This document shows, piece after piece, positions 1 through 9,537 of a stretch of DNA of 63,020 nt. A program made the translations under genes and the position numbers. Numbering within the stretch: position 1 is the first letter of the stretch; every line of letters starts with the position of its first letter. This stretch comes from CAZSSM01 sp964609385 (GTDB lineage Bacteria; Planctomycetota; Planctomycetia; Isosphaerales; Isosphaeraceae). The stretch is taken from the NCBI GenBank assembly GCA_964609385.1, contig CAZSSM010000042.1, positions 1-63,020 of the forward strand, given 5' to 3'. The notes beneath the pieces were generated by a model, which saw only the letters and a list, made by a program, of their open reading frames with translations, was not told where the DNA came from and did no database searches.

Positions 1-1717
1 CGACCTCCTTGGCGGCGGTCATCATCAGGTCGGCCATCTCATCAGCAATAATCACGATCTGCGGCAACCGCGACGGGATTCGTTCCTGTTCGGCCGGGTC
101 AGCCATGTCCAGTTTGGCATAGATCTCCTCAGGGCTCATTTGATTGTACTGCTGGATGTTCCGCGCCCCAACCTTCGAGAGCAGCGAATAGCGCTCGTCC
201 ATATGATCGCAGGCCCAGCTCAGGATGCTTTCGGCCTTCTTCATGTCGGTGACGACCGGGTGCATCAGGTGCGGGATCTTCTTGAACTGCGAGAGTTCGA
301 CCATCTTGGGGTCGATCAAGATCAGCTTGATCTGGTCGGGTGTCCTCGTCATCAGAATCGAAAGGATCATCGCGTTGAGACAGACCGACTTGCCCGTGCC
401 GGTCCGGCCGGCGATCAGCAGGTGCGGCATCTTCGAGAGGTCGAAGGCCAAGGCGGACCCCCGGACATCCTGACCGAGGAACAATGGGATCTGAAACTTC
501 TTGGTCCGTTCGTCGGCGTGGCCCATGACGTCGCTGAGCCGGACGATCGCCCGCTTGTCGTTGGGCACCTCGATACCGACGGTCGTCTTGCCCGGAATCG
601 GCGCGACGATCCGGACGTTGGGCACGGCCAAGGCGATGGCCAGATCGTGCGAGAGTCCGACAATCTTCGAGACGCGTAGACCGGCCTCCAACTCGATCTC
701 GAACTGGGTGATTACCGGGCCGGTGTCGATCTGGACGACTCGGACCTGATAGCCGTACTCGAAGAGGGTCTTCTCCAGCAGCTCGGCGCGCTCGTGGAGC
801 TTGGCGTCGAACTCGCTGTTGTTGCGCGGCACCGGTGGATCGAGCGTCTCGGTCGGGGGCAGTTCATAGTTGTTCGTGTTGGCTGTCTCGCGAGTCGCCT
901 GGGCGGGGCTCGAAGCCGGTCGCGCCGGCGGCGCCGAAGTCCGCGCCGGCAAGGTTGAGGGCGTTGCGGAACTCGCCCCAGACGGTCCCCCGAGTTGTCC
1001 GGCCGGGCTCCGTCTTGGTTCGGCCAGTGCGGGCGCCCGATGATTCGACTCGATGGCTCCGCCGTGCGAGCCTTGAGGATGGATCTGGAGCGTGGCTCGA
1101 GGCGCGGGGCCGTCCAGTTCCTCCGGATCATCCCAACCGTGATCCAATCGCGCACGGACGCCCAGCATGCGCAATAGCACGAGCCGAATCGCCTGGATCC
1201 CCAGCCAGAGCACGCGGCTGAGCAGGAGTTCGCGACAGAGGATCAGGCCGGTCAGCGTCGAGGTCCCCAGGATCAGGGTGAAACCGCCGGGGCCGAACTG
1301 CTCGCGGAGCAGGGACAAGCCGAGGGCTCCCAGGTATCCTCCACCGCCGACGGCCGGACTTGGCAAGGCGGTGGGGGCCAGGAATTGGTTTCCGATCGAC
1401 GCGGAAAGGCAGAGCAGAGGCAGGCCCAGCCACGACCAACGGGCCCGCATTACACGGCGCCCCAACCATTGGCAGATCCCGCCGACCAGAGCGGTCCAGG
1501 CGAGGACCAGGGTCGCCCACCACCCGAAGCAGCTCAGCAGGGCATGGCTGAGATGGGCACCGATCGGGCCCCCCAGATTGTGAGGCGGATCGGCGGGGGG
1601 ATGGACATCGAGGCTGGGCGGATCGGCCACGTCGAAGCTGGCCAGGCTGAGCAGGAGGAAGGCGATGGCGATGAGCTGAGCGATCGCCAACGCGCGTCGC
1701 AGTGCGCCGTGTACCAT
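1..1717 (-). CDS. ftsK: DNA translocase FtsK/SpoIIIE, partial (C-terminus beyond window)
   Basis: FtsK is a membrane-anchored hexameric ATPase that pumps chromosomal DNA through the division septum. The minus-strand reading frame from ATG 1717 to the window edge gives about 572 residues with no stop. The N-terminus holds several hydrophobic membrane segments (roughly residues 10-170). A Pro/Ala-rich linker follows, then the conserved alpha/beta motor region with GPVITQFEIELEAGLRVSKI and the Walker A sequence GRTGTGKS near residue 440, and a Walker B-like stretch VIIADEMADLMM near the window edge. The C-terminal part, including any gamma DNA-reading domain, lies outside. A GGGGG stretch sits about 8 nt before the chosen ATG. 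The membrane part is short, as is usual for this family. Confidence 0.93.
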   Translation of the reverse strand, partial: MVHGALRRALAIAQLIAIAFLLLSLASFDVADPPSLDVHPPADPPHNLGGPIGAHLSHALLSCFGWWATLVLAWTALVGGICQWLGRRVMRARWSWLGLPLLCLSASIGNQFLAPTALPSPAVGGGGYLGALGLSLLREQFGPGGFTLILGTSTLTGLILCRELLLSRVLWLGIQAIRLVLLRMLGVRARLDHGWDDPEELDGPAPRATLQIHPQGSHGGAIESNHRAPALAEPRRSPAGQLGGPSGASSATPSTLPARTSAPPARPASSPAQATRETANTNNYELPPTETLDPPVPRNNSEFDAKLHERAELLEKTLFEYGYQVRVVQIDTGPVITQFEIELEAGLRVSKIVGLSHDLAIALAVPNVRIVAPIPGKTTVGIEVPNDKRAIVRLSDVMGHADERTKKFQIPLFLGQDVRGSALAFDLSKMPHLLIAGRTGTGKSVCLNAMILSILMTRTPDQIKLILIDPKMVELSQFKKIPHLMHPVVTDMKKAESILSWACDHMDERYSLLSKVGARNIQQYNQMSPEEIYAKLDMADPAEQERIPSRLPQIVIIADEMADLMMTAAKEV

Positions 1718-1891
1718 CGTTGCGTGACCCCCAACGAGCGAGCGAACCGAGACGGTCGAGGACCGTCGAGTTGAGGCGGAGTGGGGGCCGAATGCGCCGG
1801 ACGGTTCGATACGCACGTCCGGGGAGAGCGATGATCACCGGGACGTCGGACCGCCGAGCGATCTCATCGGTCGACGGTCGGTCGCCTTGGG

Positions 1892-3877
1892 TCAGTTGGT
1901 CGAGGCCCCCGCCTCGGTTGTGATCGGATCAGCCGGGCGGTCGTCTTGACCCGCGATCTCGGACGGTTCCTCGATCACGATCTCGCCGTCGACGGGCAGG
2001 TCGGTCAACTCCGTGACGGCGCCCGAGGGCCAGGTCATTGTCAAGCGGGCGATCGAGTTGGCCCGTCCCAAGCCAACAAGCAGCCGATAGTCGTTGGTCA
2101 CAAACATGCTGCCACCGCCCAAGATCTCGCGGTGGATCACGACCGGATCTTGCTGCGTCGGATCCTCCAGCTCGAAGACCACCTTGGCCCCCAAAGCATA
2201 GAGGTTGCTGCGGGTCGGCCGGACGTCGAGCCGGACCCAATGGTTCTTGTGCGGCGTGTTGTTGATCAGGACCGCCGGTTGATCGTCGACGTGCGAGACG
2301 ACGATGTCATAGTCGCCGTCGTTATCCAAGTCCCCGAAAGCCGCACCCCGTCCGACATGTTCCTCTTCGAAGTAGGGGCCGACGTCGCGGGTCGACAGCT
2401 CGAAACGACGTCCGCTGCTGGTCGGTGTGCTTAGGCAGAGCAAAGGCGGCGCCTCGAACTTCTCGCCTTCGATGATCTGGCTCCGGTTGTCGTCGACGTG
2501 GCCGTTGGTGACGAAGCAATCGACCCAGCCGTCGCAGTCGAAGTCCAGTAACGCACAACCCCAACCGACCCAGGGCATGGATGGAGCGCTGAGGTTGAAG
2601 AAGCGGGTCTGGTCCTGATACATCCAGATGTCGTTGCGGAACGTCTCGATATAGAGCGTGTTGTACTCCTCCTGGAAGTTAGTACAGAACAGGTCGACCA
2701 ACCCGTCGCCGTTGACATCGGTGGCCCAGGCGCCCATGCCCGACTGCGAGTTCCCGTTATCGTCGAAGGCCGCGCCGGACAGCTCGGTCTCGTCGGCGAA
2801 GGTGCCGTCGCCGTTGTTGATGAACAGGAAGTTGGGATCCTGGTCGTTGGCCACGTAGATGTCGGGATAGCCGTCGCGGTTGATGTCGGGCGTCACGACG
2901 CCGAAGCCGTGGCCCCCAACATCGAGGCCATCGGCATCGAGCAAGCGAGCCAAGCCGGCCTCCTCACCGCGCTCGATAAGCTCCAGCCGTCCGGTTTCCT
3001 GGTAGTTGTTGTGGTAGAAGAGGTGGCGATCGTGCGGAATATGCCGAGGTGAACAGTAGAGTCGGAGATTGCGCTTGCGGTCACCGCAGAACCGCTCATT
3101 GTGGACGTCCATGTCCCAGATCCCGTAGACGGCAACGTAGAGGTCGAGGTCACCGTCGAGGTCGTAGTCGAACAAGGCGCCTCCGGAGGACCAGACGTTC
3201 TCGAGCCCGCCGACCTCCTCCGAACCGTCGCGGAAGGTGCCATCGCCATTGTTAATGAACAGGCGTTCCTCCCCATAGGTTCCGAGATAGACCTCGGGGT
3301 AGCGATCGCCGTTGAGGTCGCCGGCGACTGCGCCGATGGCGAAGCCCGCGAAGATCAGTCCGGACGATTCCGTAACGTCCTCGAACTGGAGCTGGCCGGT
3401 TTCCACCAGCATGTTGCGATACAGGCGGCTCAGCGGCGGCTCCTTGGTCCCCAGCGGCAGGTGGCAGTTGGAGAGCAGGTAGAGATCGAGGTCGCCATCG
3501 AGATCGTAGTCGAACATCGCTAGGCCCGAGCCGTTGGCCGTCGGGAAGTACTTCTCGGGCGTCATCCCGGAAACCTGGAGGAAGTCGATCCCGGCCGAAT
3601 CCGCCACGTCCTCGAATCGGAACGGGCTCGGCTCATCCTGCTCGATGGTGATGATTTTGGTCCGATTCATCCCGCGACCGACCCCATCGAGCCCTTCGAA
3701 TGGGTTCATCGCGTCAAGGTCTGAATCAGTAGCCCCAACGCCCAGGCTGCTGGTATCGGTCGAGTTGGATTCGGTGTCTCCGCCGCCGCATCCACCTTGG
3801 AGCAAGGCCAGGCCGAAGACCAAGGGGGCCAGAATGACCGGCCCGAAAAGGGAACGACGAATCAAAGAACCAAGCAT
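1892..3877 (-). CDS. FG-GAP/VCBS repeat lipoprotein with C-terminal ASPIC/UnbV domain (CRTAC1-like)
   Basis: This is an exported protein of 661 residues. It begins with a hydrophobic signal segment ending in LLQGGC, a somewhat atypical lipobox, so it is probably lipid-anchored. The body is a run of VCBS/FG-GAP repeats, visible as calcium-binding patterns such as FDYDLDGDLDLY, DINRDGYPDIYV, DVNGDGLVDLF and GDLDNDGDYDIVV, which normally build a beta-propeller. The C-terminus carries an ASPIC/UnbV-type domain with LLVGLGRANSIARLTMTWPS. Such proteins are abundant in planctomycetes, but their ligands are unknown. The start at 3877 was chosen over a longer reading back to 4009 because it opens directly into the signal peptide and has AGGA upstream. 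It lies 174 bp upstream of ftsK on the same strand. Confidence 0.9.
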   Translation of the reverse strand: MLGSLIRRSLFGPVILAPLVFGLALLQGGCGGGDTESNSTDTSSLGVGATDSDLDAMNPFEGLDGVGRGMNRTKIITIEQDEPSPFRFEDVADSAGIDFLQVSGMTPEKYFPTANGSGLAMFDYDLDGDLDLYLLSNCHLPLGTKEPPLSRLYRNMLVETGQLQFEDVTESSGLIFAGFAIGAVAGDLNGDRYPEVYLGTYGEERLFINNGDGTFRDGSEEVGGLENVWSSGGALFDYDLDGDLDLYVAVYGIWDMDVHNERFCGDRKRNLRLYCSPRHIPHDRHLFYHNNYQETGRLELIERGEEAGLARLLDADGLDVGGHGFGVVTPDINRDGYPDIYVANDQDPNFLFINNGDGTFADETELSGAAFDDNGNSQSGMGAWATDVNGDGLVDLFCTNFQEEYNTLYIETFRNDIWMYQDQTRFFNLSAPSMPWVGWGCALLDFDCDGWVDCFVTNGHVDDNRSQIIEGEKFEAPPLLCLSTPTSSGRRFELSTRDVGPYFEEEHVGRGAAFGDLDNDGDYDIVVSHVDDQPAVLINNTPHKNHWVRLDVRPTRSNLYALGAKVVFELEDPTQQDPVVIHREILGGGSMFVTNDYRLLVGLGRANSIARLTMTWPSGAVTELTDLPVDGEIVIEEPSEIAGQDDRPADPITTEAGASTN

Positions 3878-4673
3878 AGGAGCAGTCCTCGCGTGGGGTG
3901 CCTGGTGTCGGGTCGGGACAAGTCGGACCAAGCAGACCGAGTCATCGGAGTGACCCGCGGACGGATCGGGCAAGTCAGGGAATCCGGGTCGGTCGCATCT
4001 CGGATCCAATAGTCCTTCCTACGTCGCCGCCGTCGTCAGGGTTTTCCCTCCTTGGCGAAGCGACGATCGATCAAGACGGACGTTATACGACCCCGGACCG
4101 CTCGAGTCGGCAGGGACTGGGACGGGATCGCCAACCATCGACGCTCCCATTTGCTGGGTGGCGTTATCTTTGCTGATAGGACTTCAGTCGGTCAATCACC
4201 GCAACCTTGGCGTCCGCGTTCTCGTCGATCACAACAACAGTCACCGAATTCAAGCAACACGCCTGATCGGTCCTGTCCTCGGGCTGGCATCGAAAGGCCC
4301 GTCCGTAGTTACCGAATGACCGGAACCGACGTACGGCGTGTTCAGGCACAAATCGTTACTGGTTGGAGTGTTGACCGATCTTCTTGTGCAGGCCAGACGG
4401 TTCACTCAAAACACCAAGAGTAGTTACCAACCTATATTTTGTTCAACTTTCCCCAAAACAAAAATATTTCAAACAACTAACTGAACAGGCGATGGACATC
4501 GACTGAGCCGAGCGTTAAGTTACGTTGAGTTCGCCCTCAATTCATAGGAAGCCGTTCGTGGACCTCCTTGAATCGGGACGTAGCGCATTGACGTGACGGG
4601 TCGGAAAATCAATTGTTCCACGCACGCTTTCCATTGAGCCGACTTTCAAGTGACGAGATCGAGGAGAGACACC
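3878..4673. other. Intergenic region between divergent genes
   Basis: About 800 bp separate the FG-GAP lipoprotein (minus) from the sulfatase (plus). Open frames here look like noise: none has a good ribosome-binding site and a protein-like composition together. The segment 4420-4500 is distinctly A+T-rich compared with the rest of the window, which would suit a promoter region for the sulfatase, but no clear -35/-10 pair could be assigned. Confidence 0.5.
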
Positions 4674-7037
4674 ATGCGTCATTGCCGTTTGCCGTCCGCT
4701 GTGATTCTGATCCTGCACATCCTTTCCCTCTACGCAACGAACCGGGGGTTCGGGCAAGACGGACTCGACCGAATGGTCCTGCCGATCCGAGAACCAGAAG
4801 CTCCCACATTCACGGAGCTCGATGCCCGCAATGTCGAAAGCCCACCCCGGTTTGAAGTGACGGCACCAGAAGACGCACCCAACGTCGTCATCGTCTTGAT
4901 CGACGACATCGGTTTCGGGGGGCCGAGCACGTTTGGGGGACCGATCCAGACTCCGACACTCGACCGACTCGCCCAGTCAGGGCTCCGTTTCAACAACTTC
5001 CACACGACAGCGCTTTGCTCGCCGACGCGGATGGCGCTCAAGACCGGAAGAAATCATCACACCTGTAACACCGGTTCCATCATGGAGACGGCGACCGCCT
5101 TCCCCGGAAACACCGGGCAACTCCCGAATCGTGTCGCGCCGCTGGCTGAGATCCTCCGTCTTAACGGTTACAGCACAGCCGCCTTCGGAAAGTGGCATGA
5201 GACCGCCGCCTGGGAGACGAGCGTCTCCGGACCGTTCGACCGTTGGCCGACTCGACAAGGATTCGACAAGTTCTACGGCTTCATCGGCGGTGAGACCGAT
5301 CAGTGGTACCCGCTGATCTACGATGGTGTCACGCGGGTTACGCCCCCGAAAATGGAAGAGTACCATTTCACCGTTGACATGACGAATCAAGCGATCGGTT
5401 GGGTGAAGGCCCAGCAGTCCATGACGCCTGACAAACCCTTCTTCGTCTACTACGCGACAGGCGCCGTCCACGCTCCGCATCATGTGCCGAAGCGATGGGC
5501 GGACAAGTACAAGGGTATGTTCGACAAGGGTTGGGACGCGATCCGCGAGGAGACGATCGCTCGGCAGAAGCGACTCGGTCTCGTCCCTGACAACTCCGAA
5601 CTCGGCCCTAAGCCGGACGAGATCAAGGACTGGGACGAACTCTCCGAGAACGAGCAGCGCCTCTTCACGCGGCAGGCCGAGGTCTTCGCGGGATTCCTCG
5701 AACAGACTGACTACGAGGTCGGGCGGCTCGTCAACGCGATCGAAGAGATCGGGGAACTCGACAAGACGTTGTTCCTCTACATCGCCGGCGACAACGGCAC
5801 GAGTGCTGAGGGTGGATTCGTCGGCATGTACAACGAGATGACCTACTTCAATGACGTCACGGAGAAGGTCGAGGACCTGCTCCCGTTGATCGACAAGTGG
5901 GGTGGCCCCGAGACGTTCCCCCACATGGCCGCCGGGTGGGCAGTCGCCTTCGATTCACCTTTCTCCTGGACGAAGCAGGTCGCCTCAGACTTCGGTGGGA
6001 CACGGAACGGGCTCGTTGTGCACTGGCCGAACGGTATCGAGACCGAGAGGGGCATCCGATCGCAGTTTACCCACGTTATCGATGTAGCCCCTACAATCTT
6101 GGAGGCTGTTGGGTTGCCCGAGCCGTCGAGTGTCAACGGCACCCCCCAAACGCCGATCGAGGGAACCAGCATGCGTTACGCATTCGACAATCCGAATGCA
6201 CCCGAGCGGCACAAGACACAGTACTTCGAGATCTTCGGCAATCGCGCGATCTATCATGAAGGCTGGCTCGCACGAACCATTCACCGCGCTCCCTGGCAGA
6301 CGACGAAACAACAACCGCTCCAGGACGATGTGTGGGAGCTCTACAACGTCCAGAACGATTTCAACCTCGTGAACGACCTGGCGATGGAGGATCCGGACAG
6401 GTTGATCGCGATGAAGGCGTTGTTCATGGAGGAAGCCGAGAAATACCACGTCTTGCCGATCGACGATCGCGTGATCGAGCGAGTCAACCCTGCCCTCGCG
6501 GGACGTCCCGACGTCATGGGTGACCGCACGTCGCTCACGCTCTACGATGGCATGAATGGCATGCTAGAAAATACGTTCATTAATGTGAAAAACAAATCGA
6601 AGACGATCACCGCGACCGTTGAAATCCCCGAAGGTGGAGCCGACGGTGTGATCCTAACGCAAGGGGGCCGATTTGGTGGTTGGTCGCTCTACATGAAGGA
6701 CGGGAAGCCGGCCTATACGTACAATTATCTCGGTCTCTCTCGTGACATCGTTGAGGCAAAAGAGCCCGTCCCCACTGGCAGGGCGACGATCGTTCTCGAT
6801 TTCGAGTACGATGGGGGCGGTCTTGGCCAGGGAGGTACCGCAACCTTGAGCGTCAACGGCGAGACGGTCGCGGAGGGTCGAATCGCGAGGACCCAGCCTT
6901 TGATGTTTTCGGCCGATGAGACGGCTGATGTCGGCCTCGATAATCAGACGCCCGTGGCCGAGGGCATCGGCATCGGTCGCGACGAGACGCGCTTCACAGG
7001 CACGATTGAGCAGATCGTGATCGAGGTGGAAGACTGA
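4674..7037 (+). CDS. Arylsulfatase (formylglycine-dependent sulfatase, family S1)
   Basis: This enzyme should hydrolyse sulfate esters outside the cytoplasm. The 787-residue product has an N-terminal hydrophobic export signal (residues about 8-25). The metal-binding sequence VVIVLIDDIGFGG follows, then the sulfatase signature CSPTR at residues 115-119, whose Cys is the site of formylglycine conversion, and TGRNHH after it. The length and the extra C-terminal beta-rich domain (after about residue 600) match the large arylsulfatase group. GAGGAGAG lies 5 nt before ATG 4674, which decides the start over an upstream in-frame codon at 4650. The substrate cannot be told from sequence; planctomycetes use such enzymes on sulfated algal polysaccharides. 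A strong hairpin follows the stop codon. Confidence 0.95.
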   Translation: MRHCRLPSAVILILHILSLYATNRGFGQDGLDRMVLPIREPEAPTFTELDARNVESPPRFEVTAPEDAPNVVIVLIDDIGFGGPSTFGGPIQTPTLDRLAQSGLRFNNFHTTALCSPTRMALKTGRNHHTCNTGSIMETATAFPGNTGQLPNRVAPLAEILRLNGYSTAAFGKWHETAAWETSVSGPFDRWPTRQGFDKFYGFIGGETDQWYPLIYDGVTRVTPPKMEEYHFTVDMTNQAIGWVKAQQSMTPDKPFFVYYATGAVHAPHHVPKRWADKYKGMFDKGWDAIREETIARQKRLGLVPDNSELGPKPDEIKDWDELSENEQRLFTRQAEVFAGFLEQTDYEVGRLVNAIEEIGELDKTLFLYIAGDNGTSAEGGFVGMYNEMTYFNDVTEKVEDLLPLIDKWGGPETFPHMAAGWAVAFDSPFSWTKQVASDFGGTRNGLVVHWPNGIETERGIRSQFTHVIDVAPTILEAVGLPEPSSVNGTPQTPIEGTSMRYAFDNPNAPERHKTQYFEIFGNRAIYHEGWLARTIHRAPWQTTKQQPLQDDVWELYNVQNDFNLVNDLAMEDPDRLIAMKALFMEEAEKYHVLPIDDRVIERVNPALAGRPDVMGDRTSLTLYDGMNGMLENTFINVKNKSKTITATVEIPEGGADGVILTQGGRFGGWSLYMKDGKPAYTYNYLGLSRDIVEAKEPVPTGRATIVLDFEYDGGGLGQGGTATLSVNGETVAEGRIARTQPLMFSADETADVGLDNQTPVAEGIGIGRDETRFTGTIEQIVIEVED

Positions 7038-7054
7038 CAAAGCCCGATTCCAAT

Positions 7055-7086
7055 GGGAACCCGGGGGCTCGACCTCCGGGTATCCC
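7055..7086. terminator. Hairpin between convergent genes
   Basis: An inverted repeat starts 17 nt after the sulfatase stop: GGGA plus ACCCGGGGG (7055-7067), loop CTCGA, then CCTCCGGGT, one bulged A and TCCC (7073-7086). That is about 13 paired bases with one G-T pair. No T run follows, so it is a stem-type terminator candidate rather than a classic intrinsic terminator. It lies between the sulfatase and the convergent patatin gene and could serve both. Confidence 0.55.
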
Positions 7087-7173
7087 TGTAACACCTGACA
7101 ACCCCAAGGACTTTCGCATCAAATGCGATTGAAATTCAAAAATTATGCTTACATAAAAATAAATACATCAAAT

Positions 7174-9024
7174 TCAACCAAACAATCCTCTATCAATCTT
7201 GGCGAGTTGCTCCTTGATTCTCTCGATCGATTCTCGTGTTGTGTATTCTCCGACATTGGCAAGCTCGTCAGCCCGTTCGAATTCAGTGAGGTCGAATGCT
7301 GTCACATCGGGGGCGATCACGTAGTCCGCTGGCTGAACCCCGACCGAGTTCATGTTGTAGCTCTGGACGAGGTAGCTTCTCATGAGCGTCTTCAGGAGCG
7401 ACGCTCGCTTTGGCCCGAGATCGGGGTATTCGGCTCGGATGCCCATAAACTCAGCCTCGATTTTGGCTGTGACGCTGGACGCCAGGACGTAGTTGCATCC
7501 TTTCGAAACCAAGACGTCCGCCGGGATGTTGTTGAGGAGGCCCCCGTCGACTAACGCCTCACCCTCACTCACGATTGGAAGAGAAAGCCAAGGGAGGTTG
7601 ATGCTTTCGATGACGCTCCGTACTGCGTCACCCTTCTCTCTGACGACTGGACCGCCCCGTACGAGATCGGCGGTCACCGTCAACATCGGGATCGGCAGTT
7701 GTTCCAGCCGTGTCTTGTTAAGGTATGCCCGCAACATCGGGTCAAATTTTCCGGTTCGGTACTTGCGCAGCAGATAAAAATAAGCACCCGATGGCAGCCG
7801 ACGATAATACCAAGGGAGTCGAAGGTCCGTGACGTACCTCTGCACGGCATGGTCAGCGTCCATACCGAACGCATAGAGCATCCCGGTCATCGCCCCGGCG
7901 CTGGTGCCCGCGATCATATCGACGTGGATCCCATTCTCTTCCAGCACCTTGAGCACGCCAAGGTGGGCCATGCCCCGGGCGGCGCCTCCTCCGAGTGCCA
8001 GGCCAATCTGGATCCCGCGGAGATAGTGGACGACCCGCTCAACGCCGTTCTTCAAGAGTCTTCCTTGGTTCGCCGCAGGCTCGGCGAAGGAGATCTTGAA
8101 ATCACGCGCAACCAGGTTGGAGAGATCGGGCTGGAAGGGGGCGACCCACGTCTGATCGTCGAGCACCCAGACGAGGCAAATCTTGTCACGCCATCCTGCG
8201 ACGTCGCGTTCGATGGAACGCAGAGTCTTCAGCGCCGCCTCGACATCGCCGGGCCGAAGACACCAAAGGATCGTATCAGCAGACCTCATGAGGCGGATGA
8301 GATGTCCGATCTCGAGGCGAGCGTCCAGATCGACAAAGATCCTTCCGCGGTCCGACCACGCGTTCAATAGCTCCTGGCGTTGTTGCTCGCTCAGCAACTG
8401 CCCATCCTCAAAAAGCACCCGATAAGAAACCCCCTCGATCGGTTGCCATTCGGGATCATCACCTGCAACGCTTGGGGACTCCCCCATCTGAATCAGTCGT
8501 CGAACGAGCAACGGTGTCAAACGCCGACTCGCCCGTGAGTGATGCACAATGCCCACCATGAGCGGCTGAGCCTTCGTGCGGTCAACCAGGACGAACTGCC
8601 GGACGAGATTGGCCGCCAACTGATAGAGGTTCAGGTGGAGTTCAGGGTACTTTGCCAACAAACCCATCAACCTGTCGAACTCGAGTTGGACTCCGGTGGA
8701 AGGCTCGGTGGCCACGACTTCCGTATTCGCTCGATCGGGATGGACCACAAAGAAGATTCCGAAGACCGATCCTCTCACGAGCGGCCTCTCAAGGACGTGC
8801 TTCCCGAACATGTCGAGGACTGTGGCCTGGAGTCGGCCACGGATGACGAACAAAACCGAGCCAATCTGATCCTCGGGACGATAAACGGTATCACCTTCAT
8901 TGAACTGAACCAATTCACCGGCCTTGGCGAGATCTCTGATTGCGTCCTCACTGAGCCCCTTGGACCACGGCAAGCGTTTGAACTCGAAAAACAGTCGTTC
9001 GATTTCGGAATCGCGATCCGTCAT
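7174..9024 (-). CDS. Cyclic-nucleotide-binding domain/patatin-like phospholipase (NTE family)
   Basis: This 616-residue protein is a predicted serine lipase/lysophospholipase. Residues about 15-135 form a cNMP-binding (CAP_ED) beta-roll, with FNEGDTVYRPEDQIGSVLFV. A middle region (about 155-335) resembles the extra domain of neuropathy-target-esterase relatives. The C-terminal patatin domain (about 338-540) has the oxyanion-hole sequence GGGAARG (345-351), the nucleophile motif GTSAG with Ser375, and DGG with Asp493 completing the Ser-Asp dyad. GGGGAGG lies 7 nt before ATG 9024, so this start is preferred to 9072. No membrane segment is obvious, so it is likely cytoplasmic or peripheral. Whether the regulatory domain binds cAMP cannot be judged here. 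Confidence 0.93.
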   Translation of the reverse strand: MTDRDSEIERLFFEFKRLPWSKGLSEDAIRDLAKAGELVQFNEGDTVYRPEDQIGSVLFVIRGRLQATVLDMFGKHVLERPLVRGSVFGIFFVVHPDRANTEVVATEPSTGVQLEFDRLMGLLAKYPELHLNLYQLAANLVRQFVLVDRTKAQPLMVGIVHHSRASRRLTPLLVRRLIQMGESPSVAGDDPEWQPIEGVSYRVLFEDGQLLSEQQRQELLNAWSDRGRIFVDLDARLEIGHLIRLMRSADTILWCLRPGDVEAALKTLRSIERDVAGWRDKICLVWVLDDQTWVAPFQPDLSNLVARDFKISFAEPAANQGRLLKNGVERVVHYLRGIQIGLALGGGAARGMAHLGVLKVLEENGIHVDMIAGTSAGAMTGMLYAFGMDADHAVQRYVTDLRLPWYYRRLPSGAYFYLLRKYRTGKFDPMLRAYLNKTRLEQLPIPMLTVTADLVRGGPVVREKGDAVRSVIESINLPWLSLPIVSEGEALVDGGLLNNIPADVLVSKGCNYVLASSVTAKIEAEFMGIRAEYPDLGPKRASLLKTLMRSYLVQSYNMNSVGVQPADYVIAPDVTAFDLTEFERADELANVGEYTTRESIERIKEQLAKIDRGLFG

Positions 9025-9537
9025 AAACAACCTCCCCGATCGATTCTGCCGGCGCCCAAGCTCGAGTACCAACGAATCAGCCGTGTCTCATTGGGTAAAC
9101 GTCGTCCTGGTGGATTATCAGGAGTCTACCTGTCGTCGAGTCTGCAGATAGAGGATCAACCCGTTCTTTGACAGGGGGTTAGAAGTTGGTCGGCTCGTCA
9201 TGATCGGTGTGTCCCGTGGGGAAAAACCGCTTCACTGAACCGACGCTCGCCTACGAAGGCCGGGGATGGTTTACTGCTTATCTTTACCCGGGCCGAAGTC
9301 AGGAGAGTCGGATCGTGCTTAATGCCCCGGTCGCTCGATCGACTTCCAAACAGACGGTTCAAGCCGCCTCTGGCGATCGCGACGGATCCGACGCCGGACC
9401 AATCGTCGGAAGCGTTCGGACCGATGGAGCCGGACCCGGAACAGTCCCAACCGATTCGTGGGACGGGTTTTGCGCGTCGATGATCGAGGTACGTTCCTGA
9501 CGAACCTACGATTCACGATCCAAGCCCGAGGCACCCG
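9025..9537. other. Intergenic region, divergent promoters expected
   Basis: About 510 bp lie between two divergently oriented genes. No convincing coding sequence, RNA gene or repeat was recognised. It must hold the promoters of both neighbours, but no clear consensus elements were assigned. Confidence 0.45.
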
